In this document: positions 1-10,692 of the stretch, piece by piece
Numbering within the stretch: the stretch's first letter is position 1
Layout: each line of letters opens with the position of its first letter
Assembly (NCBI GenBank): GCA_951640165.1
Contig: OX621263.1
Coordinates: 5,044,501-5,108,500, forward strand
DNA length: 64,000 nt
Direction of reading: 5' to 3'
Source of the DNA: Pseudoips prasinana
Lineage: Eukaryota > Arthropoda > Insecta > Lepidoptera > Nolidae
Notes under the pieces: model-generated
What the model was told of the DNA's origin: nothing
Databases searched by the model: none
Seen by the model: the letters and a program-made list of their open reading frames with translations, nothing else
Program-made: the position numbers and the translations under genes

Positions 1-11
1 CTGTTAATATA

Positions 12-1295
12 AGGTCTTTACCTATGAAATTGCCGTTCTGCAGTACTGGCCATTTCAAATCAAAATAATTTTTGTTTGGCTAAGAATTCTAATTTCAAAT
101 TAATTTTATTTTAAAAACATGGATTCTTTTTTCCAAAAGTAGTCATTTCTTTATTGATTAGTGTTACATTTTCATCGCATTTCAATCTTTTTCGTCATCA
201 TGGATACGTTAAAAATTCGAGTAATTATGGAATATGAGTACCGTCGTGGCAGCAACGCGGCACAAGCGGCACGCAACATCAACGACGTTTACGGAGCTAA
301 CACTACAAACCAACGCACCACCTGTTATTGGTTTGCTCGCTTCCGTTCTGGAAATTTCGACCTGAAAAATGAACCTCGCGGTCGTCCGAAGACTTTGGTC
401 GACAATGACGAATTAAAGGCGGTTGTGGAAGCTGATGATACACAATCTACGGCTGAATTAGCAGCAGCTTTCGACGTTAGCGTCAAAACAATATTGGTCC
501 ATTTGCGTCAAATTGGCAAGGTAAAAAAGCTTGACAAATGGGTGCCCCACGAACTCAATGATCGCCAGCGCGAAGTACGCGTCGAGACGTGCCTTGCACT
601 GCTCAACAGACACACAAATGAAGGAATTTTGAACCGCATTGTTACCTGCGATGAAAAATGGATTCTGTTTGATAACCGCAAGCGCTCAGCAAGTTGGTTG
701 GATCCTGGTTCAGCACCTAAACAATGCCCTAAACGAAAACTTACCCCTAGAAAAGTGATGGTCACTGTTTGGTGGTCTAGCGCCGGTGTGATTCATCACA
801 GCTTCTTACCAAACGGGGTGAGCATTACTGCAGATGTGTACTGTGAAGAACTGAGCACAATGATGGAGAAGCTGGCGCATCTCCAACCAGCATTGGTCAA
901 TCGCTCGTCTCCGCTGCTCCTGCACGACAACGCGCGACCTCATACTGCACAGCAGACGGTCTCCAAGTTGCAAGAACTGGGGTTGGAAGCTCTCCGTCAT
1001 CCGCCCTACTCACCAGACCTTGCGCCTACAGACTACTACTTTTTCCAGAATTTGGATAACTTCTTGGCGGGAAAAAAATTCAATACCCGAGAGGCAGTAC
1101 AAAATGCCTTTGAAGAATTTGTTGCCTCCCGTCCAGCTGATTTCTTTAAGAAGGGCATCAATAAACTGCCACTGCGATGGCAAAGATGCATTGATTGCAT
1201 GGGTGATTACTTCGATTAATACAAATAAAAAAATTCATGAAAAAAATTCGTTTAAATTTTTTCATACAAAACGGCAATTTCATAGGTAAAGACCT
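12..1295 (+). mobile_element. Mariner (Tc1/mariner, DD34D) transposon, apparently complete
   Basis: A near-perfect terminal inverted repeat of about 26 bp (core ttacctatgaaattgccgtt) lies at 12-37 and, inverted, at 1270-1295. TA dinucleotides flank both ends (10-11 and 1295-1296), as expected for TA target duplication. One uninterrupted transposase gene fills the interior and an AATAAA signal sits at 1224-1229 just after the stop. Left and right repeats are almost identical and the gene is open, so this is one of the youngest elements in the window. The exact outer boundary is uncertain by one base because left and right ends differ by one A. Confidence 0.93.
200..1219 (+). CDS. Mariner transposase
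   Basis: This is a cut-and-paste transposase acting in the nucleus on the flanking inverted repeats. The frame is open from 161, but the ATG at 200 (MDTLKIRVIMEYEYRRG) gives 339 residues, the usual mariner length, and an N-terminus like the family's. Counting from 161, the N-terminal third holds two helix-turn-helix regions (about 30-120), then the linker motif WVPHEL at 127-132. The catalytic triad is visible as TCDEKW (D164), LHDNARPHT (D256) and YSPDLAPTD (D291). D256 and D291 are separated by exactly 34 residues, the DD34D signature of mariners rather than Tc1. I see no stop, frameshift or missing catalytic residue, so the protein could be functional. Minus-strand open frames inside it are shadows. 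Confidence 0.93.
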   Translation: MDTLKIRVIMEYEYRRGSNAAQAARNINDVYGANTTNQRTTCYWFARFRSGNFDLKNEPRGRPKTLVDNDELKAVVEADDTQSTAELAAAFDVSVKTILVHLRQIGKVKKLDKWVPHELNDRQREVRVETCLALLNRHTNEGILNRIVTCDEKWILFDNRKRSASWLDPGSAPKQCPKRKLTPRKVMVTVWWSSAGVIHHSFLPNGVSITADVYCEELSTMMEKLAHLQPALVNRSSPLLLHDNARPHTAQQTVSKLQELGLEALRHPPYSPDLAPTDYYFFQNLDNFLAGKKFNTREAVQNAFEEFVASRPADFFKKGINKLPLRWQRCIDCMGDYFD

Positions 1296-1398
1296 ATTAT
1301 TTTTGTGATTATTGTTGTCGTAAGTTGTATTAAAATTTGTTTTAAAAAAAGCTACTTCTGGTCTTATTCCTTAGACTATACAATATGAAAAGATAAGA

Positions 1399-1660
1399 TG
1401 ACGATCACCTTAGCCTAGTTGGTAGTTCCCCTGCCTACGAAGCTGGTGGTCCTGGGTTCGAATCCCGATAAGTGCAAATATTTATGTGATGAGCACGAAT
1501 ATTTGTTTCTGAGTCATGGATGTTTTCTATGTATATAAGTATTTATCTATCTATATAAGTATGTATATCGTCGCCTGGTACCCATAGTACAATCTTTGCT
1601 TAGTTTGGGGCTAGGATGATCTGTGTGTCAGTGTCGCTAAATATTATATTATTATTATTA
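1399..1660 (+). repeat. SINE family A, full copy 1
   Basis: This is a tRNA-derived SINE. The head has A-box-like 'tagcctagttggtagt' and B-box 'gggttcgaatccc', followed by a body ending 'agtttggggctaggatgatc' and an (ATT)n tail. Four other copies lie at 28190-28450, 51931-52173, 57613-57870 and 62078-62337. Pol III transcription from the internal boxes is expected for this class. Confidence 0.85.
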
Positions 1661-1667
1661 TCCTTCT

Positions 1668-1832
1668 TATTTAGCATACGACCTTGTAAAAAGCAAGAAC
1701 TACAAATTTTGCTGGGCGCCATATGGCAAGGTCTATGTTAGGAGTAATGAAACTTCGCCGACTATCTCCATCAAATCTGAAGCTCAATGTATGGAACTTA
1801 TGAAATACATGATGTCAAATACAACCAAGTAA
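1668..1832 (+). pseudogene. FP-like C-terminal ORF fragment (transposon ORF1 remnant)
   Basis: There are 55 open codons ending in TAA, directly after the SINE tail, with no start of their own. The segment LAYDLVKSKNYKFCWAPYGK followed by VYVR and a basic end resembles the C-terminal domain of FP (baculovirus few-polyhedra-like) proteins, which occur in ORF1 of several insect LINEs. The upstream part was probably cut off by, or lost near, SINE A at 1399-1660. It ends 11 bp before the 5' LTR of the gypsy element. The family match is by eye only, and a host origin cannot be excluded. Confidence 0.5.
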
Positions 1833-1932
1833 ATTATATATATGTAAAGAAATACCTATACAAGATTGTATTCCTTTATGGTGAAATGACTTGACCAGTT
1901 ATAAAAGAAAAAACAGATTCATTTATGACTTA

Positions 1933-2881
1933 TAGTGCCACAAACTTATCTGGCCCGGTGGCCAAAAGTAGAACTAACGACGCCAGTTTGAAATGTCAAT
2001 CGGCTGTTATTCCCTGACATTCCTGCCATTGATTGTTTGTTGCGCGTATTTATTTTTCTTTTTGTGGTTTTTAATCGTGAAAAATGCCGAAAGTTTTAAA
2101 AAGTGATGCGGGGAACGTTATATTAGAAGTATTGAATTATATGAATGAAGAAAAACACCTTCAGGCACCAATTATACCCTTCAATAAGTTGTATGAACGC
2201 GTAGCTGCTGCTACAGATTAGTGTTGTCAGCTTCTGAAAAATACGAAACTCCCCCTCGCACTTTAAATTTAAATACATATTTTAAAATATTCATTATTTA
2301 TTTAATGTTTGCTATTTCCATTGTAGCTGTCGGGGAGTGATTTGTAAGAAAACTTGTGAAAGAAAAAGAGCAAGCAGATGCAAAAATTTATAGCAGATCA
2401 GAATATTGGTAGATCGAATTCTGAAATGCCTACATTGATTGCAGAAGCTTCTGATAAAATAACAGTCAATGAATGGCAAAAGCATTGCAATCATGTAAAA
2501 TACATTGAAAATGAGTATCGAAAAGGAATGGATACTTAGACGAGCCTTTCATCAATCAATTAGGTAGTGAAAGTGAAAGCAGTGATTATGATAATGATGA
2601 TCATGAAACGACTTCTGCATTAAACAATTCCGGTGACATAATAATACCTGGAGTATCCCCGTTAGAGGACACTCAGCATACATTTTATGTAAATGATCAT
2701 AGTTATTGTATAAAAATATAAAGATTTGTAATGACAGTATTTGTTTGCTTTTTGGTGAAGTAATATTTACATTACAATGTGCATATTATTTTTACCCACT
2801 TCATTGCAAAAAATAGTTACTAGCAACACTAAATGCGATAACAGCGACGCTGCCAGCGGGCCAGATAAGTTTGCAGTACTG
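1933..2881 (+). mobile_element. Deleted Tc1/mariner-type transposon nested in the 5' LTR
   Basis: Terminal inverted repeats of about 29 bp share the block caaacttatctggcccg (1933-1961 and inverted at 2853-2881), with TA on both outer sides (1931-1932, 2882-2883). The uninterrupted 3' LTR shows the empty site, so the insertion is directly demonstrated. Only the two ends of a transposase reading frame remain inside; the catalytic middle is gone, so it is non-autonomous. Confidence 0.88.
2084..2539 (+). pseudogene. Transposase remnant of the nested Tc1-type element
   Basis: ATG at 2084 opens 45 codons (MPKVLKSDAGNVILEVLNYM...) resembling the N-terminal DNA-binding start of an IS630/Tc1-class transposase, ending at TAG 2219-2221. 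A second open stretch ends at TAG 2537-2539 and contains NEWQKHCNHVKYIENEY, like the C-terminal tail of such proteins (W...C.HV...E..Y). No DDE/D motif lies between them, so the core is deleted. Confidence 0.6.
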
Positions 2882-3120
2882 TAAAGGCTGTTATTTTTTA
2901 AGTCGTCAAAAATATTAGAAAAATTATTTTGTTTGATTATTGAATTTTATTACGACAAATAAAGTTTAAATGTCGTTTCTCTGTTATAGAAAATAAATAA
3001 TAGTTACACAGAGCAACACATGTTTAATTTGTCTTAATTAGAAAAAATACTGTCTTATATTTACTGTTTTATATTAATATTGTCTTATAAAACGACATTT
3101 TTTTTTGTTTGTGATGAAAA

Positions 3121-4035
3121 ATGGAGAAGTTGCGGAAAGTATGGATTCCCTTATCCCAAGAATTGAGGAAAATTTACTTAGATGAAGGTGAGAATTTACA
3201 ATTTGGTGAAACAATTTTTTGATGAAACCAATATTTTGATGAAATTACACAGGAAATGAAACTTTCTGGCAATAATATATAAATGCAAGGGCATTGGAAT
3301 TAAAAATCTAGGAAAAATAGCGGAACAATTTTTAGTTGAGAAGTTTTCGGGTAAAACATCAAATGTTAACCAATGGATCAATGACTTTGAGACTGAGTGT
3401 ACACGTTTTGAGACATTAAAAGATGCAGATATAATTCAGACTTTTAAATATTTACTTGAAAAACAATGTCTAGATTGGTATACTAGTATGTTAATAAAAT
3501 ATACAGTAGACGCAGAATGGGCAATATGGAAGATACATTTTTGTGAAACATATGGAAACAAAGGTTAGTCACAGATTAAATATGCTTATACATTCAAATT
3601 TCATGAAGGATCATTACGCGAATATTCTACAAAAAAAGAAAGATTGTTGCTAGAGATAAATAAAAATATTGACACACAGACATTGATACACCTTATTGTT
3701 ATGGGTCTACCAGATTATATAATGTACAAAATGGATAAGGAAGCGATAACATCGACTGCAAGTCTTTTTAATGAAATTGGTAAACATGAACAAACAATCA
3801 ATAACAATTATTATAATAAATTTAATAGAATGCATTCAATTATAAAGTAAGAATTGATAAAATGAAACCTTGCAAAACTTGTGAAGAATTAAATAAAGGT
3901 AGCCGTTTTCATCCTGAAGAAAAATGCTGGTTTAATAAAAAAAGCAAGAATTATGAAAATAATAGAAAATATATTAAGAATGTAAATAATACAGCAATAG
4001 ATGTTGAATTTCGTAAGACTGAGCCAAAAATCTAA
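3121..4035 (+). pseudogene. gag: gag of the Ty3/gypsy element, broken
   Basis: The first ATG after the 5' LTR is at 3121 and the frame stops after about 30 codons. A longer open piece (3644-3850) and the end of gag follow in other frames. A nucleocapsid-type zinc knuckle CKTCEELNKGSRFHPEEKC (C-x2-C-x9-H-x4-C) is encoded near 3871-3930, placing the C-terminus of gag there. The role would be particle formation and RNA packaging. Several stops make it non-functional. Confidence 0.7.
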
Positions 4036-4325
4036 TGTATACACCATTAATTAAAGTAAAACTAACATTGGAAGGAAAATTAGACATATTAGGCATTTAT
4101 GATTCCGGTTCTAATGTTTCCTTGATAAATTCAAAATTATAAAGACTCAAAGGAGACGAAAAGAATATACACAACAATACAAAATTACTAACAATTAATG
4201 GGGTAAAGAAGACGAAAGGTTTAACAACAATAAAAATTATTTTTTTTTATATAGAGAAGAAAATTGATGTTTATATTGTAGATGTAAAAGATTTCCACTA
4301 CGGTTTCCTAATTGGACTTACTTAA
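4036..4325 (+). pseudogene. Aspartic protease domain of the gypsy pol
   Basis: The stretch encodes LGIYDSGSNVSLINSKL with the DSG catalytic triplet at 4101-4109, which in this family replaces the DTG of retroviral-type proteases. It lies between the gag zinc knuckle and reverse transcriptase. A stop follows soon after the active site (tta taa near 4140), so the domain is broken. Confidence 0.6.
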
Positions 4326-4366
4326 GCTATACTATAAAGGAGTTTAGTTTGATTTAGAATGAAAAT

Positions 4367-5793
4367 TTGAAAATTGAGCAAAAATGTGAAGATAATTTTA
4401 CAGATGAGAATAAAGGTAAAAAAAAGAACTTGATAAACTTTAATGAACATCTGAATGACAATGAATTTTCATTGGATCTGAGTCATTTGAACAGTCAACA
4501 AAAATCTGAAATCTATAAGCTTGTTGATAAATATAAATCATGCTTTGCGTAGGATAAATATGATATTGGAACAGTTAATGATTATGAAGCACGCATTGAT
4601 CTTACTGTTGACAAGTACTGTAGTAAAAGACCTTACAGATGTTCAATAGGGGATAAGTTGGAAATAGAAGAGCAAGTAAGAAAATTGCTAGAAAAATATC
4701 TCAAAGAAGAATCATACAGCCCATTTTCAGCACCAGTAACCCTAGCTTTTAAAAAAGAAGACAATAGAAGGACAAGATTGTGTATTGATTTTAAAGATTT
4801 AAACAAAGTGGTGGTGCCTCAAGCTCAACCATTTCCCTTAATTGAAGACTTAGTAAGAAAGACCAGAAATTGCAACTACTTTTCAACATTGGATATAAAT
4901 TCTGCATTCTGGTCCATTCCTTTACGAATTGAGTATAGGAAAAAAACTGCTTTTGTTACCCAAGAATGCCACTATCAATGGACGTGTCTTCCCTTCGGTT
5001 CGAAAACTTCTCCAGCTATATTTCAAAGAATACTAAGTAACATGCCTACTGAGAAAATATAGGTTAACAGATTTTGCTGTAAATTTCATCGATGATATTT
5101 TAATATTTTCAGGATCCTATACCGATCATATAAATCTTTTATCACAGCTTTTAGAGGGAATAAAAAAAGAAGGTTTCCGACTTAAGTTCACAAAATGTCG
5201 ATTTGCAACAAATTCAGTAAAATATCTGGGCCACATCATAGAAAATAATACAGTAAGACCAGTGGGAGATAATTTAATTTCAATAAGAGATTTCCCAACA
5301 CCGAAGAATCAGAAAAATATTAGACAACTTCTAGGAAAAATAAATTTCTACCGTGAGTACATACCTAACAGTTCCATAATTTTAGAACCATTACATAATT
5401 TACTAAGGAAGAACACAAAATTCATATGGTCAACAGACTGCCAAGAAGCTTTTGAGAAAATTAAACTGCTGCTATGTTCACAACCAATTTTGGAAATTTT
5501 TGATCAAACTTACCAATAAACATATATACAGATGCATCATTAGAAGGTATTGGAGCAGTGTTAAAGCAAATTCAACCCAAAAATCCGTGGCATATTTCTC
5601 AAAAAAATTAAACAAACCGTTGGAAAATTTACATATTAAATCTAGAACGGACGAAAAATTAGGAGATTTATCCTATTACCTATCACAATATGACTTCAAA
5701 GTAAAATATGCACCAGGAAAGAATAATTTAGAGGCAGACTGTTTGAGCAGAAACCCAGTATTAGAGGCTAATGTGATGTACATGAACAATTAA
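4367..5793 (+). pseudogene. pol: Reverse transcriptase and RNase H of the gypsy pol
   Basis: Reverse transcriptase motifs are present in order: the linker YDIGTVNDYEARIDL, then RLCIDFKDLNK, then CLPFGSKTSPAIFQR, then the catalytic box FIDDILIFS (5085-5111, a variant of YxDD), then KYLGHII. RNase H begins at IYTDASLEGIGAVL (about 5522). The frame changes near 5055-5065 and again near 5520, and an in-frame stop lies at about 4550. The domain order and motifs are those of Ty3/gypsy, not Ty1/copia or Bel/Pao. Confidence 0.82.
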
Positions 5794-6086
5794 AGATAAT
5801 AAATTTAATAACATTGAATAACATACTAACAGATCAAGAGAAAAATGAAGATATTCAGAAATACAAGAATAAGTTAATATTTAAAAATAATATATATATT
5901 ATAAGAGTGTAAGATAACAAGAAAAAAATATATTGACCGAGGAATTCAGTATAAAATTTATAAAACTAATTCATGAAATTATATGTGTCATATAGGAATA
6001 AAACAAATGGAGAAGGAAATATGAAAATCTAATGCAGCAAATAATTTAACAAGAAATATAACTGATATATGCAAAAAGTGTGAAAT

Positions 6087-6972
6087 ATGTATAAAAATAA
6101 GACAAGAGGTCAACCTAAATATGATTTAATGTCACATTTAGGCCCTGCGACAAAACCATTTAAAATTGTCTCAATAGACACAATTGGCGGGTTTGGTGGT
6201 TGTCGATCCACAAAAAAATATTTACACCTTTTAGGCGACCATTTCACTCGATACGCTTATATACTTAGTAACATCAAAGACACAGAGCGCAAGAGACTTT
6301 ATAAAACATATAAATACTGTGTCAACTTGTAATTAAATTAGCATGATTCTCACCGACCAATATCCTGGTATCAACTCAAAAGAATTTAAAGATTTTTTGG
6401 ATGAAAGATCAATCCCCATAATTTTCACTGCAGTAAATTCACCGTTTTCTAATGGACTTAACGAAAGACTATACCAAACACTCGTAAATAAAATAAGGTG
6501 TAAGATGAATGAGAATCAAAATACGAAGGTATGGACAACTATTGCTCACAATTGTGTGGATAGATATAATAACACAGAACACTCAATAACAGGCTTTGCA
6601 CCAAGATACCTATTGGATGGTACTACTGATGTTTCATTCGTACTAAATGAACTTAAATTGAAAAAAGAATCAGATAACTGGATCAGAGACAGGAAAATTG
6701 CATTAGAAATAACGATTAAGTCGCATGAATATAATAAAATATTAATAGATAAAAATAGAATAATACATAATTTTAAAACAGGTGAAATGGTATATGTTGA
6801 AAATGGTCACAAACTAAATAGAAAAAAATTAGACGAGTTAAGAATTGGTCCATTTAAAATTGAAGAAAAACTGTCACAATCAGTATACAAGATTTATATG
6901 GGACATAAAAAAGCAGAGTCAAAGCTGTTTCATATAACAAACAAAACTGATTCCTGCTTTTACACCAGATGA
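6087..6972 (+). pseudogene. Integrase of the gypsy pol
   Basis: The core shows IVSIDTIGGFGG (first D), ILTDQYPG (second D) and GLNERLYQTL (E). The second D and E are 35 residues apart, the retroviral-type D,D35E signature. A frame change with a stop lies between 6332 and 6343. The C-terminal part after residue 130 is basic, and the gene ends at 6972, about 80 bp before the 3' LTR. An HHCC zinc region would lie upstream of 6087, where I see only the second pair of cysteines (CEICIK-like). Confidence 0.8.
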
Positions 6973-7040
6973 GAATTGAAGATTAGAACGAAGAAAAAGA
7001 AATTGATTGAAGTCAAAACCGAAGCAATTTTCATACCCTA

Positions 7041-7050
7041 GGGGAGGAGA
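7041..7050 (+). promoter_or_regulatory. Polypurine tract of the gypsy element
   Basis: The purine run ggggaggaga abuts the 3' LTR. In this class it primes plus-strand DNA synthesis. It matches position and composition expected for the family. Confidence 0.75.
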
Positions 7051-7348
7051 TGTAAAGAAATACCTATACAAGATTGTATTCCTTTATGCTGAAATGACTT
7101 GGCCAGTTATAAAAGAAAAAACAGATTCATTTATGACTTAATGGCTGTCATTTTTTTGAGTCCTCAAAAATATTAGAAATAATATTTTGTTTGATTATTT
7201 AATTTAATTGCGACAAATAAACTTTAAATGTCGTTTCTCTGTTATAGAAAATAAATAATAGTTACACAGAGCAACACATGTTTAATTTGTCTTAATTAGA
7301 AAAAATACCCTCTTATATTTACTGTTTTATATTAATATTGTCTTATAT
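7051..7348 (+). repeat. 3' LTR, uninterrupted
   Basis: It is collinear with the two pieces of the 5' LTR and starts TG. It lacks the 949-bp insertion and therefore records the empty site (gactta/atggctg) of the nested transposon. Confidence 0.88.
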
Positions 7349-7842
7349 ATATTAGGACAGCCACATTTTACCCTTACACATGCGAAAGGCGAAAGGTAGA
7401 AGACCAGTAACAGACAGAATGATTACATATACATAAAACCGGCCAAGTGCGAGTCGGACTCGCTCATGAAGGGTTCCGTAGCAGCAAGTATTTCAGTTGA
7501 TAAAATGTAAGCAAATTGCGGTTTACGATTGATGACGTATTAAAAAAATACTACTTGCTAGATCTCGTTCAAACCAAATTTCCTTGTTAGTTTGCATGGT
7601 AATGTAAATCATATCGACGGTGAAGTGTCAATATCTGCTAACTACTGAAATAAACACACATGAAAATCAACTGTAATATTCACTGATATCAGTTACTTTC
7701 AAGCTCAAATTCGTGTGTTCAATTTGACGTAGTTAGAAGATATTGACTCTTCACCGTCGATATCGTTTTTTTAGTTTTATCATTCTCTTATTATAGAAGT
7801 TACAGGGGGGGACACTCATTTTACCACTTTTGAAGTGTCTCT

Positions 7843-9806
7843 TTTTTTTTATATTTCGGGACTAGTCCCTCCCTCTTACCCACCACTGCAACTCCTGTAA
7901 GCCAGGATCAACAGTGGCACACAATGAAATGAGACTGAGCGGTGAAGCTCAGGCATGTCCCGGGGAATCGCTTTAACTGTCTTGGATCCCGCAACGAATT
8001 TAATCAGAAACAGAAAAAAGGAGGAGTTAGAAAATGAATAGTTCCACTTCCCTCCAGAGCAAAGCGGGAGACAGAATGATGTAAAGAGGCTACAGCCTCA
8101 TAAAATGAGAGATTTGCAACTAGAGAAGCCAGCTGCAAAAGCACCGAGGATCAATTTAAGGGTCCTAAGTGAGCTGTTATATTTGATTCCAATAGTAGGT
8201 ATGGCAAAAACGCTTAAACGCACGGAAGTTGTTCCTTGTTGCTACAAGATCCGTATAATAAACTACTCCAGATATTGGTTGCAAGCTGTTAACATAATAT
8301 CACGCTGATTTTGCCAGAGATCACACTCCCACAGGATGTGGTGAGCAGTTTGTTCATATTCGTTACTGGATGTTGAGCACAGACAGATTGGTGAAGATAC
8401 TAATTTGAAACTATACAATTTACTTTTAAAATTGCCGTGTCCGGTAAGAAATTGTGCAACACAATGGTCTATGATTAGCCAAGTTTTATTTAACCGTTCG
8501 CGTACGTCCGGAAAGAACCGGTGCAGATGGCGACCCTTGGTTGACGTATTCCATCTACATTGCCATTCATTTAGTAGTTCGTTATTTAAGTCAGCCATTG
8601 GCATAAATAGCCTGGTTATTTTCGCACGGTCGCGTAATGATAAGAAATCATTTTCTAAATTATCACGCGTAGAATAATACATTGCTGCTCGTCTTTGTAC
8701 TTCAAGATCAACCGGTAGTACACCCGCTAGGACAGGTAGGGCCTCTGTGCTCACTGTTCTATAGGCTTTACACAGAAATATCAACGCCAACCTCTGGCTT
8801 TGTAGTAATTTACGGCGAGCAGCTCCGATGGTAGCCCTATCAGCCCACACAGGCGAGCCGTAGCATATACACCCAAGATAGGTTGCCCCGTAAATGATTT
8901 AGAGTATTAAAAGAGAGGCCCCAGGTTGCCGTCGATATCCTTGTAAGTGCAAAATAGTTTCGCTTAGCTTGTTCCCCAACTGATTTAATATGTTCTATAA
9001 ACGAGAAATTCTTTTCTAAAACTAAACCCAAATAATAGGTTGATATTTTGCGTTTTACAGTAACATTATTAAGTTTTACGCCCGGGGGGGATTTTAGTTC
9101 ACCTTTAAGAAGGAGTTGGTAGGTTTTATGAGGAGCAAATGTAAGGCGATTTCTTTTACCCCATTCACTTATCATACTTAAGCAAGTTTGAGCCAGATTT
9201 TCCCACTCTCTCCTGGAGTTACCCTGTATAAGTAAGAGGCCATCGTCGGCATATGCCTTTAGAGAGCAGCGTGATGGCAAGGGTAATGTCAAGAAGTCAT
9301 CAAAACCCAAGTTCCAGAGATACGGCGCGAGCACTGAGCCCTGGGGGCAACCCATGGTTAACGATTTAGTGACTCTGAAGTGACCAAGCTTAAGAGTTGC
9401 AGAGCCATGTACGAAATAAGATGTGATCATCGAATATATATTACTGTAACAACCGCGTAACTTAAGTTTTTGTAACAAAATTGGCCACCAAGTATTATCA
9501 AACGCCCCTGAAATATCTAGGAATATGGCCAAAACGTATTTGTATAAACATTCGGACGTGTTTACAGCTTTCCTCACTGAGATAGCTGCGTCCACTGTCG
9601 ATTTACCCGCAGTAAAACCAAATTGATTTCCGTGAAATTTTGGTCCTCCCGGCAGCAATCGCGGTACAATAAGTCGTTCTAGAAGCTTGCCTAAGGAAGG
9701 CAGTAACGTTATTGGTCGGTATGACTTAGGGTCTTCAGGCAGTTTATCGCCATTTTTTGGTATAATACGAATAAAACCGCTGCGCCAAGAACGCGGAAAA
9801 GAAAAG
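7843..9806 (-). mobile_element. 5'-truncated R1-like non-LTR retrotransposon
   Basis: The insertion is flanked by a perfect 15-bp duplication ttttgaagtgtctct (7828-7842 and 9807-9821). The 3' end faces left and begins with an oligo-T run (7843-7850), i.e. an oligo-A tail on the minus strand. This is the outcome of target-primed reverse transcription with 5' truncation. It interrupts repeat D. Confidence 0.9.
8263..9806 (-). pseudogene. Reverse transcriptase and zinc-knuckle end of an R1-like LINE
   Basis: Reading leftwards, the frame is open from the 5' truncation point: the reverse transcriptase shows GNQFGFTAGKST, FLDISGAFDNTWW, GCPQGSVLAPYLWN and the catalytic AYADDGLLL (codons near 9241-9260). 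A frame change near 8845 separates the first 272-codon open stretch from a 195-codon C-terminal part ending CLCSTSSNEYEQTAHHILWEC, the Cys/His end typical of R1-clade ORF2. The endonuclease is missing through truncation. The frameshift makes it inactive, though the active site is kept. Confidence 0.83.
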
Positions 9807-10345
9807 TTTTGAAGTGTCTCTCCGGCAAACTATTCAGTTTAGAAAAAAAATATATAAGGAACCTCAATATCATTTTTAAAGATCTATCCATAGATATGGT
9901 AGATACCCCACATGTATCCATACAATGAAAAAATAATTTGAGTTCTATGTATGGGGTACCCCCAAAATGATTGTTGTTCTTCCATTTTTGTGTGAAAATC
10001 TTAATGCGGTTCACAGAATACATCTACTTACCAAGTTTCAACAGTACGGCTCTTATAGTTTCGGAAAAAAGTGGCTGTGACATACGGACGGACAGACAGA
10101 CAGACATGACTAATCTATTACTATAAACGTATTTATATTTCACAATAATAAAATTCTACAAAAATCTTCATCAGCGCTAGGTGTAACCCACCTAGCTGTT
10201 GCTGAAGTGGTGAGTCTTTCGGCAGAACATGCAAGAATCGTAATTTTGTGCGATTTAACAAATCTATGTATGTAATATCTTGTAGAACTGTGAGTTACAT
10301 ATTTGTACTCCTCATTTTCTTGTGTGATGTGCTGAATTATATGTT

Positions 10346-10600
10346 TTTCATTTCATTTCATTTCATATCGCCCACTACTGGACATAGGCCTCCCCTGAAG
10401 GTTTCCATAACGTTGCCATTTACAAGGGTTTGCCATAGTCACGTTGCTTGGCATGCGTGTTGATGAACCCAGTTAGATGGTAGCTACTACACATGAGGCG
10501 CTGCTGTCCGACTTCCTGATGTATCCCTTAGTCGCCTTTATGACACCCACGAGATGAGGTATGGCGTTATTCTTTCTAAGCTGTAAACCACACGGCTTCC
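10346..10600 (-). repeat. LINE 3'-end fragment with (ATGAA)n tail
   Basis: On the minus strand it ends 'aggcctatgtccagtagtgg' followed by a gaaat/gaaatg tail. A related piece lies at 41345-41590. Both carry 'gtcgcctttatgacacccac'-like sequence. The clade is not resolved; the 'ccagtagtgg' end is shared with RTE-type tails in this window. Confidence 0.6.
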
Positions 10601-10692
10601 AGGATTTAGGTTACCTACTTATTATAACACTATTGCGCACGAGGTGTCGCTATATAAAAAAAAAACTTGTGTGTACTTATGTACACGCGTTA

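Larger units (their letters stand above)
1843..3088 (+). repeat. 5' LTR, interrupted
   Basis: LTR sequence is found at 1843-1932 and resumes at 2884-3088. The two pieces join into the same order as the uninterrupted 3' LTR at 7051-7348. The interruption is the TA-flanked element at 1933-2881. Confidence 0.88.
1843..7348 (+). mobile_element. Degenerate Ty3/gypsy LTR retrotransposon
   Basis: Two LTRs of about 295 bp start with tgtaaagaaatacctataca (1843 and 7051). A purine tract ggggaggag lies immediately before the 3' LTR. Between them lie gag (with a CCHC knuckle), aspartic protease, reverse transcriptase, RNase H and integrase in that order, the Ty3/gypsy order. No envelope gene is visible after integrase. 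The LTRs differ at several percent of positions by eye and pol has stops and frame changes, so the copy is old and dead. TATA on both sides is a possible target duplication, but LTR ends are ambiguous by 2-3 bp. Its 5' LTR is split by a DNA transposon. Confidence 0.88.
7435..10120 (+). repeat. Dispersed repeat family D, copy 1, split by a LINE
   Basis: It begins accggccaagtgcgagtcgg and 'aagggttccgtagcagcaag' and runs to a (CAGA)n-like block 'gacggacagacagacagaca' near 10090. A second copy at 12640-13258 is uninterrupted and carries the matching 'gggttccg...cggaaccct' end. The copy is broken after 7842 and resumes at 9807. Such microsatellite-associated repeats are common in Lepidoptera; its transposition class is unclear to me. 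Confidence 0.75.

Noticed and set aside
1399..1660. tRNA gene from the A/B-box-like head
   Set aside because: The sequence continues into a dispersed body with an (ATT)n tail and occurs at least five times; it is a SINE. The same holds for the heads at 14118, 16358, 43811, 54290, 56347 and 63106.
1843..7348. Endogenous retrovirus with envelope
   Set aside because: After integrase only about 80 bp precede the purine tract and 3' LTR; there is no room for an envelope gene.
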